Assembly: GCF_014656055.1 (NCBI RefSeq) | Contig: NZ_BNBR01000004.1 | Span: 186,001 to 250,000, forward strand | Length of the DNA stretch: 64,000 nucleotides | Direction of reading: 5' to 3' | From: Streptomyces griseosporeus | Lineage (GTDB): Bacteria; Actinomycetota; Actinomycetes; Streptomycetales; Streptomycetaceae | In this document: one piece after another, positions 17,159-25,769 of the stretch | Position numbering within the stretch: position 1 is the first letter of the stretch | How the letters are laid out: every line of letters starts with the position of its first letter | Program-made: the position numbers and the translations under genes | Notes under the pieces: generated by a model | The model's input: the letters and a program-made list of their open reading frames with translations, nothing else | Database searches by the model: none | What the model was told of the DNA's origin: nothing

Positions 17159-17755
17159 ATGGCACCGCGCATCCTGCTGGCCCGGCACGGACAGACGGAG
17201 TGGTCGCTGTCCGGCAAGCACACCGGCAGGACGGACGTGCCCCTCCTGGAGGAGGGCCGCCGGGGCGCGAAGCTGCTCGGCGAGCGGCTGAACCGGGCGC
17301 CGTTGGACGGCCTGCCCGGCGTCGAGGTCCGCACCAGCCCGCTGGCACGCGCGCGTGAGACGTGCGAACTGGCCGGGTTCGCCGACCGGGCGACCACCTG
17401 GGACACCCTCATGGAGTGGGACTACGGCGCCTACGAGGGGATGACCCCCGCCGAGATCCAGGCCGTCCGCCCCGGCTGGCTGATCTGGCGGGACGGCGTC
17501 CCCGAGGGCGAGACCCTCGCCGAGGTCACCGCCCGCGCGGACGAGGTCGTCGCGTGGGCCCGCTCCGCCGACCGCGACGTCCTGGTCTTCGCCCACGGCC
17601 ACATCCTGCGCTCCATAGCCGCCCGCTGGCTCGGCTACCCCCTCGACTTCGCAGCCCGCATCCGCCTCAACCCGACGTCCCTGTCCACCCTGAGCTGGGC
17701 ATACGGCGAACCGGCCATCGAGAGCTGGAACGACTTGGGCCACTTGGCGGGCTAG
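17159..17755 (+). CDS. Histidine phosphatase (phosphoglycerate-mutase family)
   Basis: 198 residues with the RHG signature LLARHGQTEWS at the N-terminus and the second catalytic His in VLVFAHGHILRSIA; the acid donor is probably in WDYGAYEG. This is the layout of small acid phosphatases and PGM-like enzymes, not of the larger glycolytic mutase. The ATG at 17159 is preceded by GGAAAGG. It is divergent from the PAP2 gene across about 240 bases. The substrate cannot be told. Confidence 0.88.
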   Translation: MAPRILLARHGQTEWSLSGKHTGRTDVPLLEEGRRGAKLLGERLNRAPLDGLPGVEVRTSPLARARETCELAGFADRATTWDTLMEWDYGAYEGMTPAEIQAVRPGWLIWRDGVPEGETLAEVTARADEVVAWARSADRDVLVFAHGHILRSIAARWLGYPLDFAARIRLNPTSLSTLSWAYGEPAIESWNDLGHLAG

Positions 17756-17780
17756 CCACACACCGGCCTGCCCAGCTGCA

Positions 17781-18070
17781 GGCCGTGTGCCTGCGTAGCT
17801 GCGGAGAGTGGTGCCGCTGGGGCGGTGCCCCACCCGGCGGCGGGCCGTGTGCTTGCGTACCCGGCAGCGGGGGGCCGCCTGCCGACTTGGCTGCGGGAGT
17901 CGTGCCGCTGGTCCGGCGCCCACCCGGCGGCGGGCCGTGTGCCTGCGCAGCTGCGGGCAGTCGTGCCGCTCGGGCGGTGCCCACCCGGCAGCGGGGGGTC
18001 GCCTGCCGACTTAGCTGCGGGCAGTCGTGCCGCAGGGCGGCACGGGTGGGCGCAGCGGCACCCGTCCAGC
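17781..18070. repeat. Field of degenerate direct repeats between two convergent genes
   Basis: The 362-base gap 17756-18117 has no gene. The anchor GGCCGTGTGC occurs near 17781, 17843 and 17933; each is followed by CTGCG or TTGCG, and copies of GTCGTGCCGCT (or close variants) and CACCCGGCGGCGGG alternate between them. Two longer blocks, GGCAGCGGGGGGYCGCCTGC, start near 17863 and 17988. Several pieces are inverted relative to each other and could fold. It looks like a decayed tandem array of an intergenic element. Confidence 0.7.
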
Positions 18071-18117
18071 GCCGGGCCGCGCGACCCACCCCCGGCCCGC
18101 ACCAGCGCCGGGCAACC

Positions 18118-19575
18118 TCACGCGCTCCGGGGCAGCCCCCCGTGCCGTTCCAAGAAGTCGGCCACCCCAGCGACCCGCCGGTGCGGCAACAGCACGCGCG
18201 CCGTCCCCGCCAGCATCGCCTGCACCCGCGACGACTGCACCTCCCTCAGCAGATCCAGCACCCGCATCCCCGCCGAGGCGGCCTCGTCCGGCCGCCCCCC
18301 GCGCGCGAGGTCGTCCGCCAGTTCGGCCGTGTACAGCGCGGTGTTCCGCGTGAAGTGCGGGTCCTGCAGCCGCGCCGCCCGCCGCGCGTGCCGCGCCGCC
18401 CGCGGCCAGTCGCCCAGCGTCGACCAGCACTGCGCCTCCAGCCCCTCCAGCTCGGCCTCGCCGTAGAAGCTCATCCACTCGGGGTCGGCGTCGGACGGCC
18501 CCCGCGCGTACAGCGCCTGCGCCCGCACGAGTGCCTGCTCGCACGCGACCCGGTCGGCGAGCCCGGCCCACCCGCCCGCCTCGCGCAGCGCCAGCAGCGA
18601 CATCAGCCGGGCCGACCCCAGCGGCCGCGCGACCCGCTGCGCGGCCTGCGCCGCGCGCAGCGCCTCCCGCGGGCGCCCGGCGTCCCGGGCGAGGAACGCG
18701 GCGTTGCAGAAGGCGTGCGCCTCCAGCGCGTCGTCCCCGGTCATCCGCGCGGTCGCGAGCGCCTCGGCGTAGTGCGACCGCGCGTCGTCGAAGCGGCCGG
18801 AGTCATGGGCCAGCCAGCCCACGGAGATGGCCAGTTCACCGGCGCCCGAGTGGAGCCGGTCGGCGGTCGCCTGCCGGGTCGCGCCGGCGTCCAGAAGCGC
18901 GTACGCGGCGCGCAGCGGAGCCGCCGCGCGCCGGTACAGGCCGTCCGCGCCGTGCCGGTCGTCGAGCAGCCGGATCCTGCGGACGGCCTCCTGCAGCGCG
19001 CTCGCCTCGGAGGCGCCGGGGCGGCCGAAGGGACGTTCCGCCGCCGCGGCGTCGAAAGCGAGCCCCAGGGGGCCCAGCGAGGCGGCGGCCACGGTGGCGC
19101 CCCCGCCGGTCATGAATGCGCGACGCAGCACGTCGCTCTCCTCGTGGTTGTCGTGCGGGTCGTACGGGTCCTGCGGGTCGTACGGGGACTGCGGATCGTG
19201 CGGGTCATCCGGGTCGTGCCCCTCCGGCGTTTCATACGGCTCTGGCCCCCCGCCCGTCTCAGCGGCCCGCGGCCTGCGCCCGCGGACGGACGAGCGCGGC
19301 GCGAACCCCAGGTCCGTCAGCGTGCGGCCGGGGAACATATGCAGGAACACCCGTTCGTAGGCGTAGTTGGGACAGCGGATCTCACCCGCCTCGACCCGGC
19401 CGATGTACCGCGCGTCGCAGCTGACCCGCTCGCCGATCTCCCGGGCGGCCCGGCGTACCAGCGCGGCGAACTCGGCCGGGGAGCGCCGGCCGCGCAGCTG
19501 CCGGAAGGCGAGGTTGGGCTGCGGTGGCCGGTCGGGCCGGGACGCCTGGGATGCGTGGACCGTTGACGACGCCAT
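18118..19575 (-). CDS. NsdA-like TPR regulatory protein
   Basis: 485 residues. The N-terminal 80-90 residues resemble an XRE-like fold (SPAEFAALVRRAAREIG), then a linker of repeated Asp-Pro units (DPDDPHDP, DPQDPYDP, DPHD), then a hydrophobic patch (FMTGGGATVAAASLG) and a long helical TPR-like C-terminus. The layout is that of the Streptomyces NsdA/NsdB family, negative regulators of antibiotic production and sporulation, but I cannot say which paralogue it is. The ATG at 19575 has GAGGA upstream. Confidence 0.72.
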   Translation of the reverse strand: MASSTVHASQASRPDRPPQPNLAFRQLRGRRSPAEFAALVRRAAREIGERVSCDARYIGRVEAGEIRCPNYAYERVFLHMFPGRTLTDLGFAPRSSVRGRRPRAAETGGGPEPYETPEGHDPDDPHDPQSPYDPQDPYDPHDNHEESDVLRRAFMTGGGATVAAASLGPLGLAFDAAAAERPFGRPGASEASALQEAVRRIRLLDDRHGADGLYRRAAAPLRAAYALLDAGATRQATADRLHSGAGELAISVGWLAHDSGRFDDARSHYAEALATARMTGDDALEAHAFCNAAFLARDAGRPREALRAAQAAQRVARPLGSARLMSLLALREAGGWAGLADRVACEQALVRAQALYARGPSDADPEWMSFYGEAELEGLEAQCWSTLGDWPRAARHARRAARLQDPHFTRNTALYTAELADDLARGGRPDEAASAGMRVLDLLREVQSSRVQAMLAGTARVLLPHRRVAGVADFLERHGGLPRSA

Positions 19576-19853
19576 GGCCGGGTCCTCTCGTGCGAACCGT
19601 CGAACCATGCCGGGGAGCGGGGTGAGTTGACCGGTTTGCCGTCCTGATCACCCTGTTCCCGGCGGGCAAGAACGTACCTGCTGTGACGGAGTCGCCACGC
19701 GGTGTTTGGCTACAAACCGGATATCTCATCCGTGATCTGCCATGAACTGCCATCCTTTGCGGCGGACTTCCGCCGTAGCCGTTGACGCGGTGATGCGTTG
19801 GACTCTGTGGTCCGCAGAAGGTGTTGCAGAGGTGTTCCGTGGTGGAGGCCGAC

Positions 19854-20291
19854 ATGGAGACGAGCCAGAGCATCGATCCCTGTACGCCGCCGTCGACGGC
19901 GGGCCACCCGCCGAGACCCGAGTACGGCGCACTGCCCGTGGTGCCGGCCCTCTGGGACCTCGTCACGGTGCCGGCCCGGCAGGGCCTGGAGGCGGTCGAC
20001 ATCCTGCGCCGCGGCGCCGGCGACGCGGTCGGCCCGGTCCTGCACGACGACGGCTGCGACACCCTCGGCTTCCTCGTCCCGCCGGGCACGGCGGCCGGCT
20101 GGGACGTACCGGGCAGCACCTGCACGGAGACCGACGGGCGCGGCCTCACCCTGCCGCCGCTGCCGCCGGTGGAGGGCTCCGACTGGCTGCTGCCGCCGGG
20201 CGAGGCGGACCTGGCGACCGATCCGGCAGTGCTGCGGGCCGCGCTGGGTGAGGCGGCGCGGATGATCGAGGCGGCGGACAGCTGCCGCTGA
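19854..20291 (+). CDS. Small protein related to the degenerate primase/polymerase-like family
   Basis: 145 residues, no signal or membrane span. It shares the spaced blocks of the 10592-11158 product: LWDLVTVPARQGLEAVDIL, GFLVPPGTAAGWD, and SDWLLPPG, followed by a C-terminal helix. I see no metal-binding residues of an active primase. The ATG at 19854 follows GGAGG closely; GTG codons at 19842 and 19845 are alternative starts. It is divergent from the NsdA-like gene across 278 bases. Role unknown. Confidence 0.62.
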   Translation: METSQSIDPCTPPSTAGHPPRPEYGALPVVPALWDLVTVPARQGLEAVDILRRGAGDAVGPVLHDDGCDTLGFLVPPGTAAGWDVPGSTCTETDGRGLTLPPLPPVEGSDWLLPPGEADLATDPAVLRAALGEAARMIEAADSCR

Positions 20292-20340
20292 GCGGAACCC
20301 TGCGCGGGCGGGACGGCCCGCAGCTCCGCATAATGACCGA

Positions 20341-21210
20341 ATGGGCAGGTCGAGGAATCCCCGGCGGCGGCAGGGCACCGCGCAGGCCGTCGTCGAGAGC
20401 GTCGACGGCGGGCTCGCCGAGCTGGTGCCGGACCGGGACCGGCCCCGCGCCTGGACCCTGCTGGTCGACGGCGCGCCCCAGTCGCACGTCGACCTGGACG
20501 ACCCGGCGTTCCTGTCCTTCGAGTACCAGCGCCGCCTCGGCCACGTCATCGACCTCACCGCCCCGCCCGGCCGGCCGATCCACGCCGTGCACCTCGGCGG
20601 CGGCGCCTTCACCCTCGCCCGCTACACCGCAGCCACCCGTCCCCGCTCCACCCAGCAGGTCGTCGAACGCGACGCGCAGCTCGTCCAACTGGTCCGCCGC
20701 GAGCTGCCGCTGGACCCGAACGCGCGCGTGCGGGTGCGCTCGGCCGACGCCCGCGAAGGGCTCGCCAAAATACCGGACGGCTGGGCCGACCTGATCATCG
20801 CCGATGTCTTCAGCGGCGCCCGCACCCCCGCCCACCTCACCTCGACCGAGTTCCTCGACGAGGTCCGCCGGGCCCTGAAGCCGGGCGGCCTGTACGCCGC
20901 CAACCTCGCCGACGGTCCGCCGCTCGCCCATCTGCGCGGCCAGATCGCCACCGCCGCCGCCCGGTTCGCCGAGTCCGCGCTGGTCGCCGATCCGACGGTG
21001 CTGCGCGGCAAGCGGTTCGGCAACGCCGTCCTCGTCGCCTGCGACCACCCGCTGCCGCTCGCCGAGCTGACCCGCCGCGCCGCCTCCGACCCGCACCCGG
21101 GCCGGGTGCTGCACGGCAAGGACCTCGTCGACTTCACGGGCGGGGCCGCACCGGTCACCGACGCGGTCGCCGTGGCCTCACCGGAGCCCCCGGCGTCGGT
21201 CTTCCGCTGA
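20341..21210 (+). CDS. Spermidine-synthase-like methyltransferase-fold protein
   Basis: 289 residues. The Rossmann motif is HAVHLGGGAFTLARY, followed by VVERDAQLVQLVRREL (acidic residue after the second strand), SADAREGL and DLIIADVFSG, as in spermidine synthase-like and class I methyltransferase proteins. The C-terminal part has LKPGGLYAANLAD. It lacks a full polyamine-synthase N-terminal domain, so it may not make spermidine. The ATG at 20341 has no clear Shine-Dalgarno. It is followed by a convergent gene 15 bases away. Confidence 0.82.
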   Translation: MGRSRNPRRRQGTAQAVVESVDGGLAELVPDRDRPRAWTLLVDGAPQSHVDLDDPAFLSFEYQRRLGHVIDLTAPPGRPIHAVHLGGGAFTLARYTAATRPRSTQQVVERDAQLVQLVRRELPLDPNARVRVRSADAREGLAKIPDGWADLIIADVFSGARTPAHLTSTEFLDEVRRALKPGGLYAANLADGPPLAHLRGQIATAAARFAESALVADPTVLRGKRFGNAVLVACDHPLPLAELTRRAASDPHPGRVLHGKDLVDFTGGAAPVTDAVAVASPEPPASVFR

Positions 21211-21225
21211 CCGCGACCGCAGGCG

Positions 21226-21765
21226 TCAGTAGGTCCCGATCTCCACCCGCGGCGGCCCGTCGTGCCACGTGCAGAACACCGACACCCGGTCCGCGCCCGA
21301 GGCGAACTCCACCCGGATCCACGACTGCGTCTTCCACACCTGCATCGACCAGCCCGAGCCGGGCGTGGCGGAGACCAGGGAGGCGTCGGTGGCGCCGATG
21401 TCGAAGACGACCCGGCCGCCGTCGGTGTCGTAGCCCTTGATCCGGCCGGAGGCGGTGGGGGAGGGGCTCGGCGAGGGGGTCGCCGGCGGCGACGCGGAGG
21501 GCCGGGCGGTCGTACGGCTCGGCGTCGGTGCCGGGCTCGTCGCGGACGGGCGCGGGGACGGTGAGCGGGACGGGGCGGGCCGTGCCGTCGACGAGGCGAG
21601 CGGCTTCGAGCCCTGCGCGGTCGCGTCGGCCGCCGTGATGGGCAGGGCGCGCGGCGGGTCGTACGCCGTGCCCGCCATCACCGTGTGCACGCCCCACCAC
21701 GACAGCGTGACCGCCGCGCCCGTGGCGAGCGACCAAGCCAGTACGTGGACGACTCCTCTGTGCAT
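21226..21765 (-). CDS. Membrane-anchored Ser/Pro/Thr-rich hypothetical protein
   Basis: 179 residues. An N-terminal hydrophobic segment (about 5-31) is an anchor or signal. It is followed by a 50-residue Ser/Pro/Thr-rich linker with SPSP repeats and a C-terminal domain of about 70 residues rich in beta-type residues (SWSMQVWKTQ; VEFASGADRVSVFCTW). I do not recognise the domain; it looks extracellular. The ATG at 21765 is divergent from the response regulator gene at 21886 across 120 bases, and might be co-regulated with it. Confidence 0.7.
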   Translation of the reverse strand: MHRGVVHVLAWSLATGAAVTLSWWGVHTVMAGTAYDPPRALPITAADATAQGSKPLASSTARPAPSRSPSPRPSATSPAPTPSRTTARPSASPPATPSPSPSPTASGRIKGYDTDGGRVVFDIGATDASLVSATPGSGWSMQVWKTQSWIRVEFASGADRVSVFCTWHDGPPRVEIGTY

Positions 21766-21885
21766 CGCGGGCCATACTGCCTCACGCGCCCCACGGGTGT
21801 CGTCCGGGCCGGGGCAATTTCCACAAGCGGGGAGTTGTCCACAGGGCCCGGATGCGGGTCGTCCGTATGGCGTACGGTGCGGCGC

Positions 21886-22593
21886 ATGGCAAGTGTTCTC
21901 GTGGTCGAGGACGACCAGTTCGTACGCTCGGCGCTCATCCGGCATCTGACCGACGCGGCCCACACGGTGCGCAGTGTCGGGACGGCGCTGGAGGCGCTGC
22001 GCGAGGTCGCCCATTTCCGCTTCGACGTGGTGATCCTGGACCTCGGACTGCCCGACCTGGACGGCTCCGAGGCCCTGAAGATGCTGCGCGGCATCACCGA
22101 CGTCCCGGTGATCATCGCCACCGCCCGGGACGACGAGGCGGAGATCGTGCGGCTGCTCAACGCCGGTGCGGACGACTACCTGACCAAGCCGTTCTCGGTG
22201 GAGCACCTGTCGGCGCGCATGGCGGCCGTGCTGCGCCGGGCGCGGTCCTCCGCCGGGGAGGCACCCCCGACCAGCGTGCTGCGCGTCGGCGGTCTCACCG
22301 TCGACCCGCTGCGCCGCCAGGCCGAACTGGACGGCACGCGACTGGACCTGACCCGGCGTGAGTTCGACCTGCTCGCCTTCCTGGCCGGGCGGCCCGGCGT
22401 CGTCGTACCGCGCCGCGAGCTGCTCGCGGAGGTGTGGCAGCAGTCCTACGGCGACGACCAGACCATCGACGTGCACCTGTCGTGGCTGCGCCGCAAGCTG
22501 GGCGAGACGGCCGCGCGGCCCCGCTATCTGCACACCCTGCGCGGGGTGGGCGTGAAGCTGGAGCCGCCGGCGGAGGGGGAGCCGGCGCGATGA
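21886..22593 (+). CDS. OmpR-family response regulator
   Basis: 235 residues. The receiver domain has acidic residues D9 and D10, phospho-acceptor D52 in VVILDLGLPDLDG, and K101 in DDYLTKPFS. The C-terminal winged helix (about 130-230) carries LTRREFDLLAFLA and VHLSWLRRKLGE. It is translationally coupled to the kinase gene by ATGA. The ATG at 21886 gives the normal length. Target genes are unknown; neighbours include a chitinase. Confidence 0.95.
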   Translation: MASVLVVEDDQFVRSALIRHLTDAAHTVRSVGTALEALREVAHFRFDVVILDLGLPDLDGSEALKMLRGITDVPVIIATARDDEAEIVRLLNAGADDYLTKPFSVEHLSARMAAVLRRARSSAGEAPPTSVLRVGGLTVDPLRRQAELDGTRLDLTRREFDLLAFLAGRPGVVVPRRELLAEVWQQSYGDDQTIDVHLSWLRRKLGETAARPRYLHTLRGVGVKLEPPAEGEPAR

Positions 22594-23993
22594 GATGGGC
22601 ACTGGTCCGGGTCTGCCTGGCGGTCACCACGATGGTCGTGGTCGCCTTCGCCGTCCCCCTCGGCCTCGTCGTCAAGGAGATGGCCCGCGACCGCGCGTTC
22701 TCCAACGCCGAACGGGAGGCCGCCGCCCTGGTCCCCGCGCTGTCCATCACCACCGACCAGGAGCAGTTGGAGCGGGTCGTCGCCTCCGCGGAGTCCGACG
22801 CCGGAATGGCCGTCCACATCCCCGAGGTCGACGGCCGGCCCGCCGTCGACCTCGGGCGGCAGCGCGCCGCCGACGCCGACATCGCCACCGTGCGCAGACT
22901 CGGCCGCGCCTCCACCGCCGAGGTCCCCGGCGGCTCGACGCTGCTCCAGCCGGTCGCGCTCAGCACCGGCGCGATGGCCGTGGTCGAGGTGTATGTCCCG
23001 GAGGCCGAGGTCAGCAACGGCGTCGGCACGGCCTGGGCGGTGCTCGCCGCGGTCGGCGCCGCCCTCGTCGTCGGCTCGGTCGCGGTCGCCGACCGGCTGG
23101 GCGTACGGATGGTGCAGCCGGCCCAGCGGCTCGTCGAGGGCGCGCACGAACTGGGCGAGGGCAAGCTGGGCGCCCGCGTGCCCGAGGAGGGCCCGACCGA
23201 ACTGAGACTGGCGGCCGTCGCGTTCAACTCGATGGCCGACCAGGTCGTGCAACTCCTCGCCAACGAGCGGGAGCTGGCCGCCGACCTGTCCCACCGGCTG
23301 CGCACCCCGCTGACGGTGCTGCGGCTCAACGCGGCCTCCCTCGGCGACTCCCCGGCCGCCGAGCAGACCAGAGCCGCCGTCGAGCAGCTGGAGCGGGAGG
23401 TCGACACCATCATCCGCACCGCCCGCGAGGCCAAGCCGCAGACCGCCGCGGCCGGGCCCGGCGCCGGGTGCGACGCGGCCGAAGTGGTCCGCCAGCGCAT
23501 GGAGTTCTGGTCGGCGCTCGCCGAGGACGAGGGCCGCAAGTGGCGGGTGGCCGGCGTGGACCGCCCGGTGCGGATACCCGTGGCCCGCGCCGACCTGGCC
23601 GCCGCGCTCGACGCGCTGCTCGGCAACGTCTTCCGGCACACCCCCGAGGGCACCGCCTTCGCCGTGGACGTGCACAGCGGCGAGGACGCGGTGATCGTGC
23701 TGGTCTCGGACGCGGGCCCGGGCATCGCCGACCCGGAGGCTGCCATGGCGCGCGGCCGGGGCTCCGGCAGCGACGGGTCGACCGGGCTGGGCCTGGACAT
23801 CGCGCGCCGGCTGGCGGAGTCCACCGGCGGGGATGTCCGGATCGGCTCTTCGGTGCTGGGCGGCACGGAGGTGCGGCTCTGGCTCCAGCGCGACGGGCGG
23901 CGCCCGGCGGGCAAGGGCCACCGCACCGCCGTACGACGCCGCCGGCCGGGGCGATTGGTCTCTACCTTTAACCGGTCCCGATCGCATCCTTAA
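22590..23993 (+). CDS. Two-component sensor histidine kinase
   Basis: 467 residues. Two membrane segments (about 7-29 and 147-167) flank an extracellular sensor of about 115 residues, followed by HAMP (about 168-220), the H-box ADLSHRLRTPL with His235, and an ATPase domain with NVFRHTPEGT (N-box), DAGPGI and GLGLDIA. The last 30 residues are Arg-rich. It overlaps the response regulator by four bases. Sensed signal unknown. A possible DasR-like site lies in its last codons. Confidence 0.94.
   Translation: MRWALVRVCLAVTTMVVVAFAVPLGLVVKEMARDRAFSNAEREAAALVPALSITTDQEQLERVVASAESDAGMAVHIPEVDGRPAVDLGRQRAADADIATVRRLGRASTAEVPGGSTLLQPVALSTGAMAVVEVYVPEAEVSNGVGTAWAVLAAVGAALVVGSVAVADRLGVRMVQPAQRLVEGAHELGEGKLGARVPEEGPTELRLAAVAFNSMADQVVQLLANERELAADLSHRLRTPLTVLRLNAASLGDSPAAEQTRAAVEQLEREVDTIIRTAREAKPQTAAAGPGAGCDAAEVVRQRMEFWSALAEDEGRKWRVAGVDRPVRIPVARADLAAALDALLGNVFRHTPEGTAFAVDVHSGEDAVIVLVSDAGPGIADPEAAMARGRGSGSDGSTGLGLDIARRLAESTGGDVRIGSSVLGGTEVRLWLQRDGRRPAGKGHRTAVRRRRPGRLVSTFNRSRSHP
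23954..23969. promoter_or_regulatory. Weak DasR-like (dre) site upstream of the chitinase
   Basis: ATTGGTCTCTACCTTT agrees with the DasR consensus ACTGGTCTAGACCACT at 11 of 16 positions, including TGGTCT and ACC. It lies about 155 bases before the chitinase ATG, in the 3' end of the kinase gene. Streptomyces chitinase genes are often under DasR, the GlcNAc-responsive GntR regulator, which makes the location sensible. Confidence 0.4.
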
Positions 23994-24122
23994 GCGCACC
24001 CTAAGATCCCCGACCGCCGCCCCGATCAAGCCGATTGTCCGATTCCGGATCGCTAGCGTGCTGCCGCGTCCCAGGCACCGGGACCCCGCGAACCCCCGTG
24101 AACAGCGAAGGCAGGCACGCGC

Positions 24123-25583
24123 ATGAGCACGCACCGGCGGAAGATCAGTGGCAGGAACAAGGCGATCGGAGGCCTGGTCGCCGCGGCGGTCGTCGGCGGC
24201 GGCGCGCTCGTGCTGACCGGCACCGCGCAAGCGGCCGGCATCGGCGCCGCGTACACCAAGACCAGCAGCTGGTCGACCGGCTACACCGCGCAGTACGTCG
24301 TCACCAACAACAGCGCCCAGGCGGACAAGGACTGGACCCTGGAGTTCGACCTGCCGGCCGGCAGCAAGCTCGGCTCGCTGTGGAACGGCGAGCCGGGCAC
24401 CAGTGGGCAGCACGTCACCGTCAAGCCGCCGAAGTGGGACACCGACGGCCTCGCCCCCGGCGAGTCCGTCACCGTGGGCTTCGTGGTCAACGGCACCGGC
24501 GACCCGACGGGCTGCCGTATCGACGGCGCCTCCTGTTCCGCCGACGGCGGCGCCACCCCCGAGCCGTCCGGCCGGCCGACCCAGTCGCCGACCCCCACGG
24601 CCACGCCCAAGCCCACCCCCACGCCGACGCAGACCGCGACCCCCACCCCGACGCCCACGCCCACGCAGAGCACCGGCACGGGCACCACCGCCTCCGCCGG
24701 CTTCGCGCCGTACGTCGACACCTCCCTCTACCCGGCGTTCGACCTGCTCGCCGCGGCCGACGCGACCGGCGTGAAGAACTACAACCTCGCCTTCGTCACC
24801 GACGGCGGCGGCTGCACCCCCAAGTGGGGCGGCGTGACCGACCTCGCGAGCGACGGCGTCGCCGCGCAGATCGGCGCCCTGCGCGCCAAGGGCGGTGACG
24901 TCCGGGTCTCCTTCGGCGGCGCCTCCGGCACCGAACTCGCCACGTCCTGCTCCTCGGCGGACGCCCTGGCGGCGGCCTACGGCAAGGCCGTGGACGCCTA
25001 CAAGCTGACCAAGGTCGACTTCGACGTCGAGGGCGGCGCGCTGCCGAACACCGCGGCCAACACCCGCCGCGCCCAGGCCATCGCCAAGCTCCAGCAGCAG
25101 CACCCCGGCCTGGACGTCTCCTTCACCCTCCCGGTGATGCCGGAGGGCCTCACCCAGGACGGCGTGAACCTCCTCGCGAACGCCAAGCAGAACGGCGTGA
25201 AGATCGCCACCGTCAACATCATGGCGATGGACTACGGCCCCGCCTACAGCGGCGACATGGGCACCTACGCCGAACAGGCCGCCACCGCCACCCAGGCCCA
25301 GGTCAAGAGCGTCCTCGGGCTCGGCGACAGCGCGGCCTGGAAGACGGTCGCGGTCACCCCGATGATCGGCGTCAACGACGTCGCCTCGGAGGTCTTCAAG
25401 GTCGACGACGCCACCCAGCTGGTGAACTTCGCCAAGTCCAAGGGCCTCGGCTGGCTGTCCATGTGGTCCGCCACCCGCGACAAGGCCTGCCCCGGCGGCC
25501 CCAAGCCCTCCGCCGACGCCACCTGCAGCTCGGTCGACCAGTCCGCCAACGCCTTCTCCAAGGCCTTCGCAGCCATCGGCTGA
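24123..25583 (+). CDS. Secreted GH18 chitinase with N-terminal CBM2
   Basis: 486 residues. Signal peptide about 1-38 (VLTGTAQA before the cut). A family-2 carbohydrate-binding module (about 39-140) has SSWSTGYTAQYVVTN and a closing Cys pair (GCRIDGASC). A Pro/Thr linker with TPTPTP repeats (about 145-190) leads to a GH18 barrel whose catalytic strand reads KVDFDVEGG (the DxDxE core of DxxDxDxE). It hydrolyses chitin outside the cell. The ATG at 24123 is preceded by AAGGCAGG. It is followed by a strong bidirectional terminator. Confidence 0.92.
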   Translation: MSTHRRKISGRNKAIGGLVAAAVVGGGALVLTGTAQAAGIGAAYTKTSSWSTGYTAQYVVTNNSAQADKDWTLEFDLPAGSKLGSLWNGEPGTSGQHVTVKPPKWDTDGLAPGESVTVGFVVNGTGDPTGCRIDGASCSADGGATPEPSGRPTQSPTPTATPKPTPTPTQTATPTPTPTPTQSTGTGTTASAGFAPYVDTSLYPAFDLLAAADATGVKNYNLAFVTDGGGCTPKWGGVTDLASDGVAAQIGALRAKGGDVRVSFGGASGTELATSCSSADALAAAYGKAVDAYKLTKVDFDVEGGALPNTAANTRRAQAIAKLQQQHPGLDVSFTLPVMPEGLTQDGVNLLANAKQNGVKIATVNIMAMDYGPAYSGDMGTYAEQAATATQAQVKSVLGLGDSAAWKTVAVTPMIGVNDVASEVFKVDDATQLVNFAKSKGLGWLSMWSATRDKACPGGPKPSADATCSSVDQSANAFSKAFAAIG

Positions 25584-25650
25584 CCCGCGGCCCCCGGCAT
25601 CGGCTGACACCGCGGCCCCCGGCATCGGCTGACACCGCGGTCCCCGCAGT
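25577..25650. repeat. Three tandem copies of a 24-25 base unit across the chitinase stop codon
   Basis: The unit, beginning CGGCTGAC and ending CCCGGCAT, occurs at 25577-25600 (one base short), 25601-25625, and 25626-25650 (3' half diverged). The first copy includes the chitinase stop TGA, so the duplication has copied the end of the gene. Recent slipped-strand duplication is the simplest reading. Confidence 0.85.
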
Positions 25651-25669
25651 CCCCCCCGGGAAAGAAAGC

Positions 25670-25708
25670 GCCCGGCGCGGCACGCCCCCACAGCATGCCG
25701 CGCCGGGC
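25670..25708. terminator. Strong bidirectional terminator between chitinase and bglC
   Basis: Perfect 13-base stem GCCCGGCGCGGCA (25670-25682) and TGCCGCGCCGGGC (25696-25708) around a 13-base loop. The flanks have AAAGAAAG on the left and GTTTCC on the right. It serves both convergent genes. Confidence 0.85.
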
Positions 25709-25769
25709 CGTTTCCGTCAGGGGCTCGGCGCCCCTGCGAGCCGGGCCTCACCCCGGACCCGGCCGGGCC

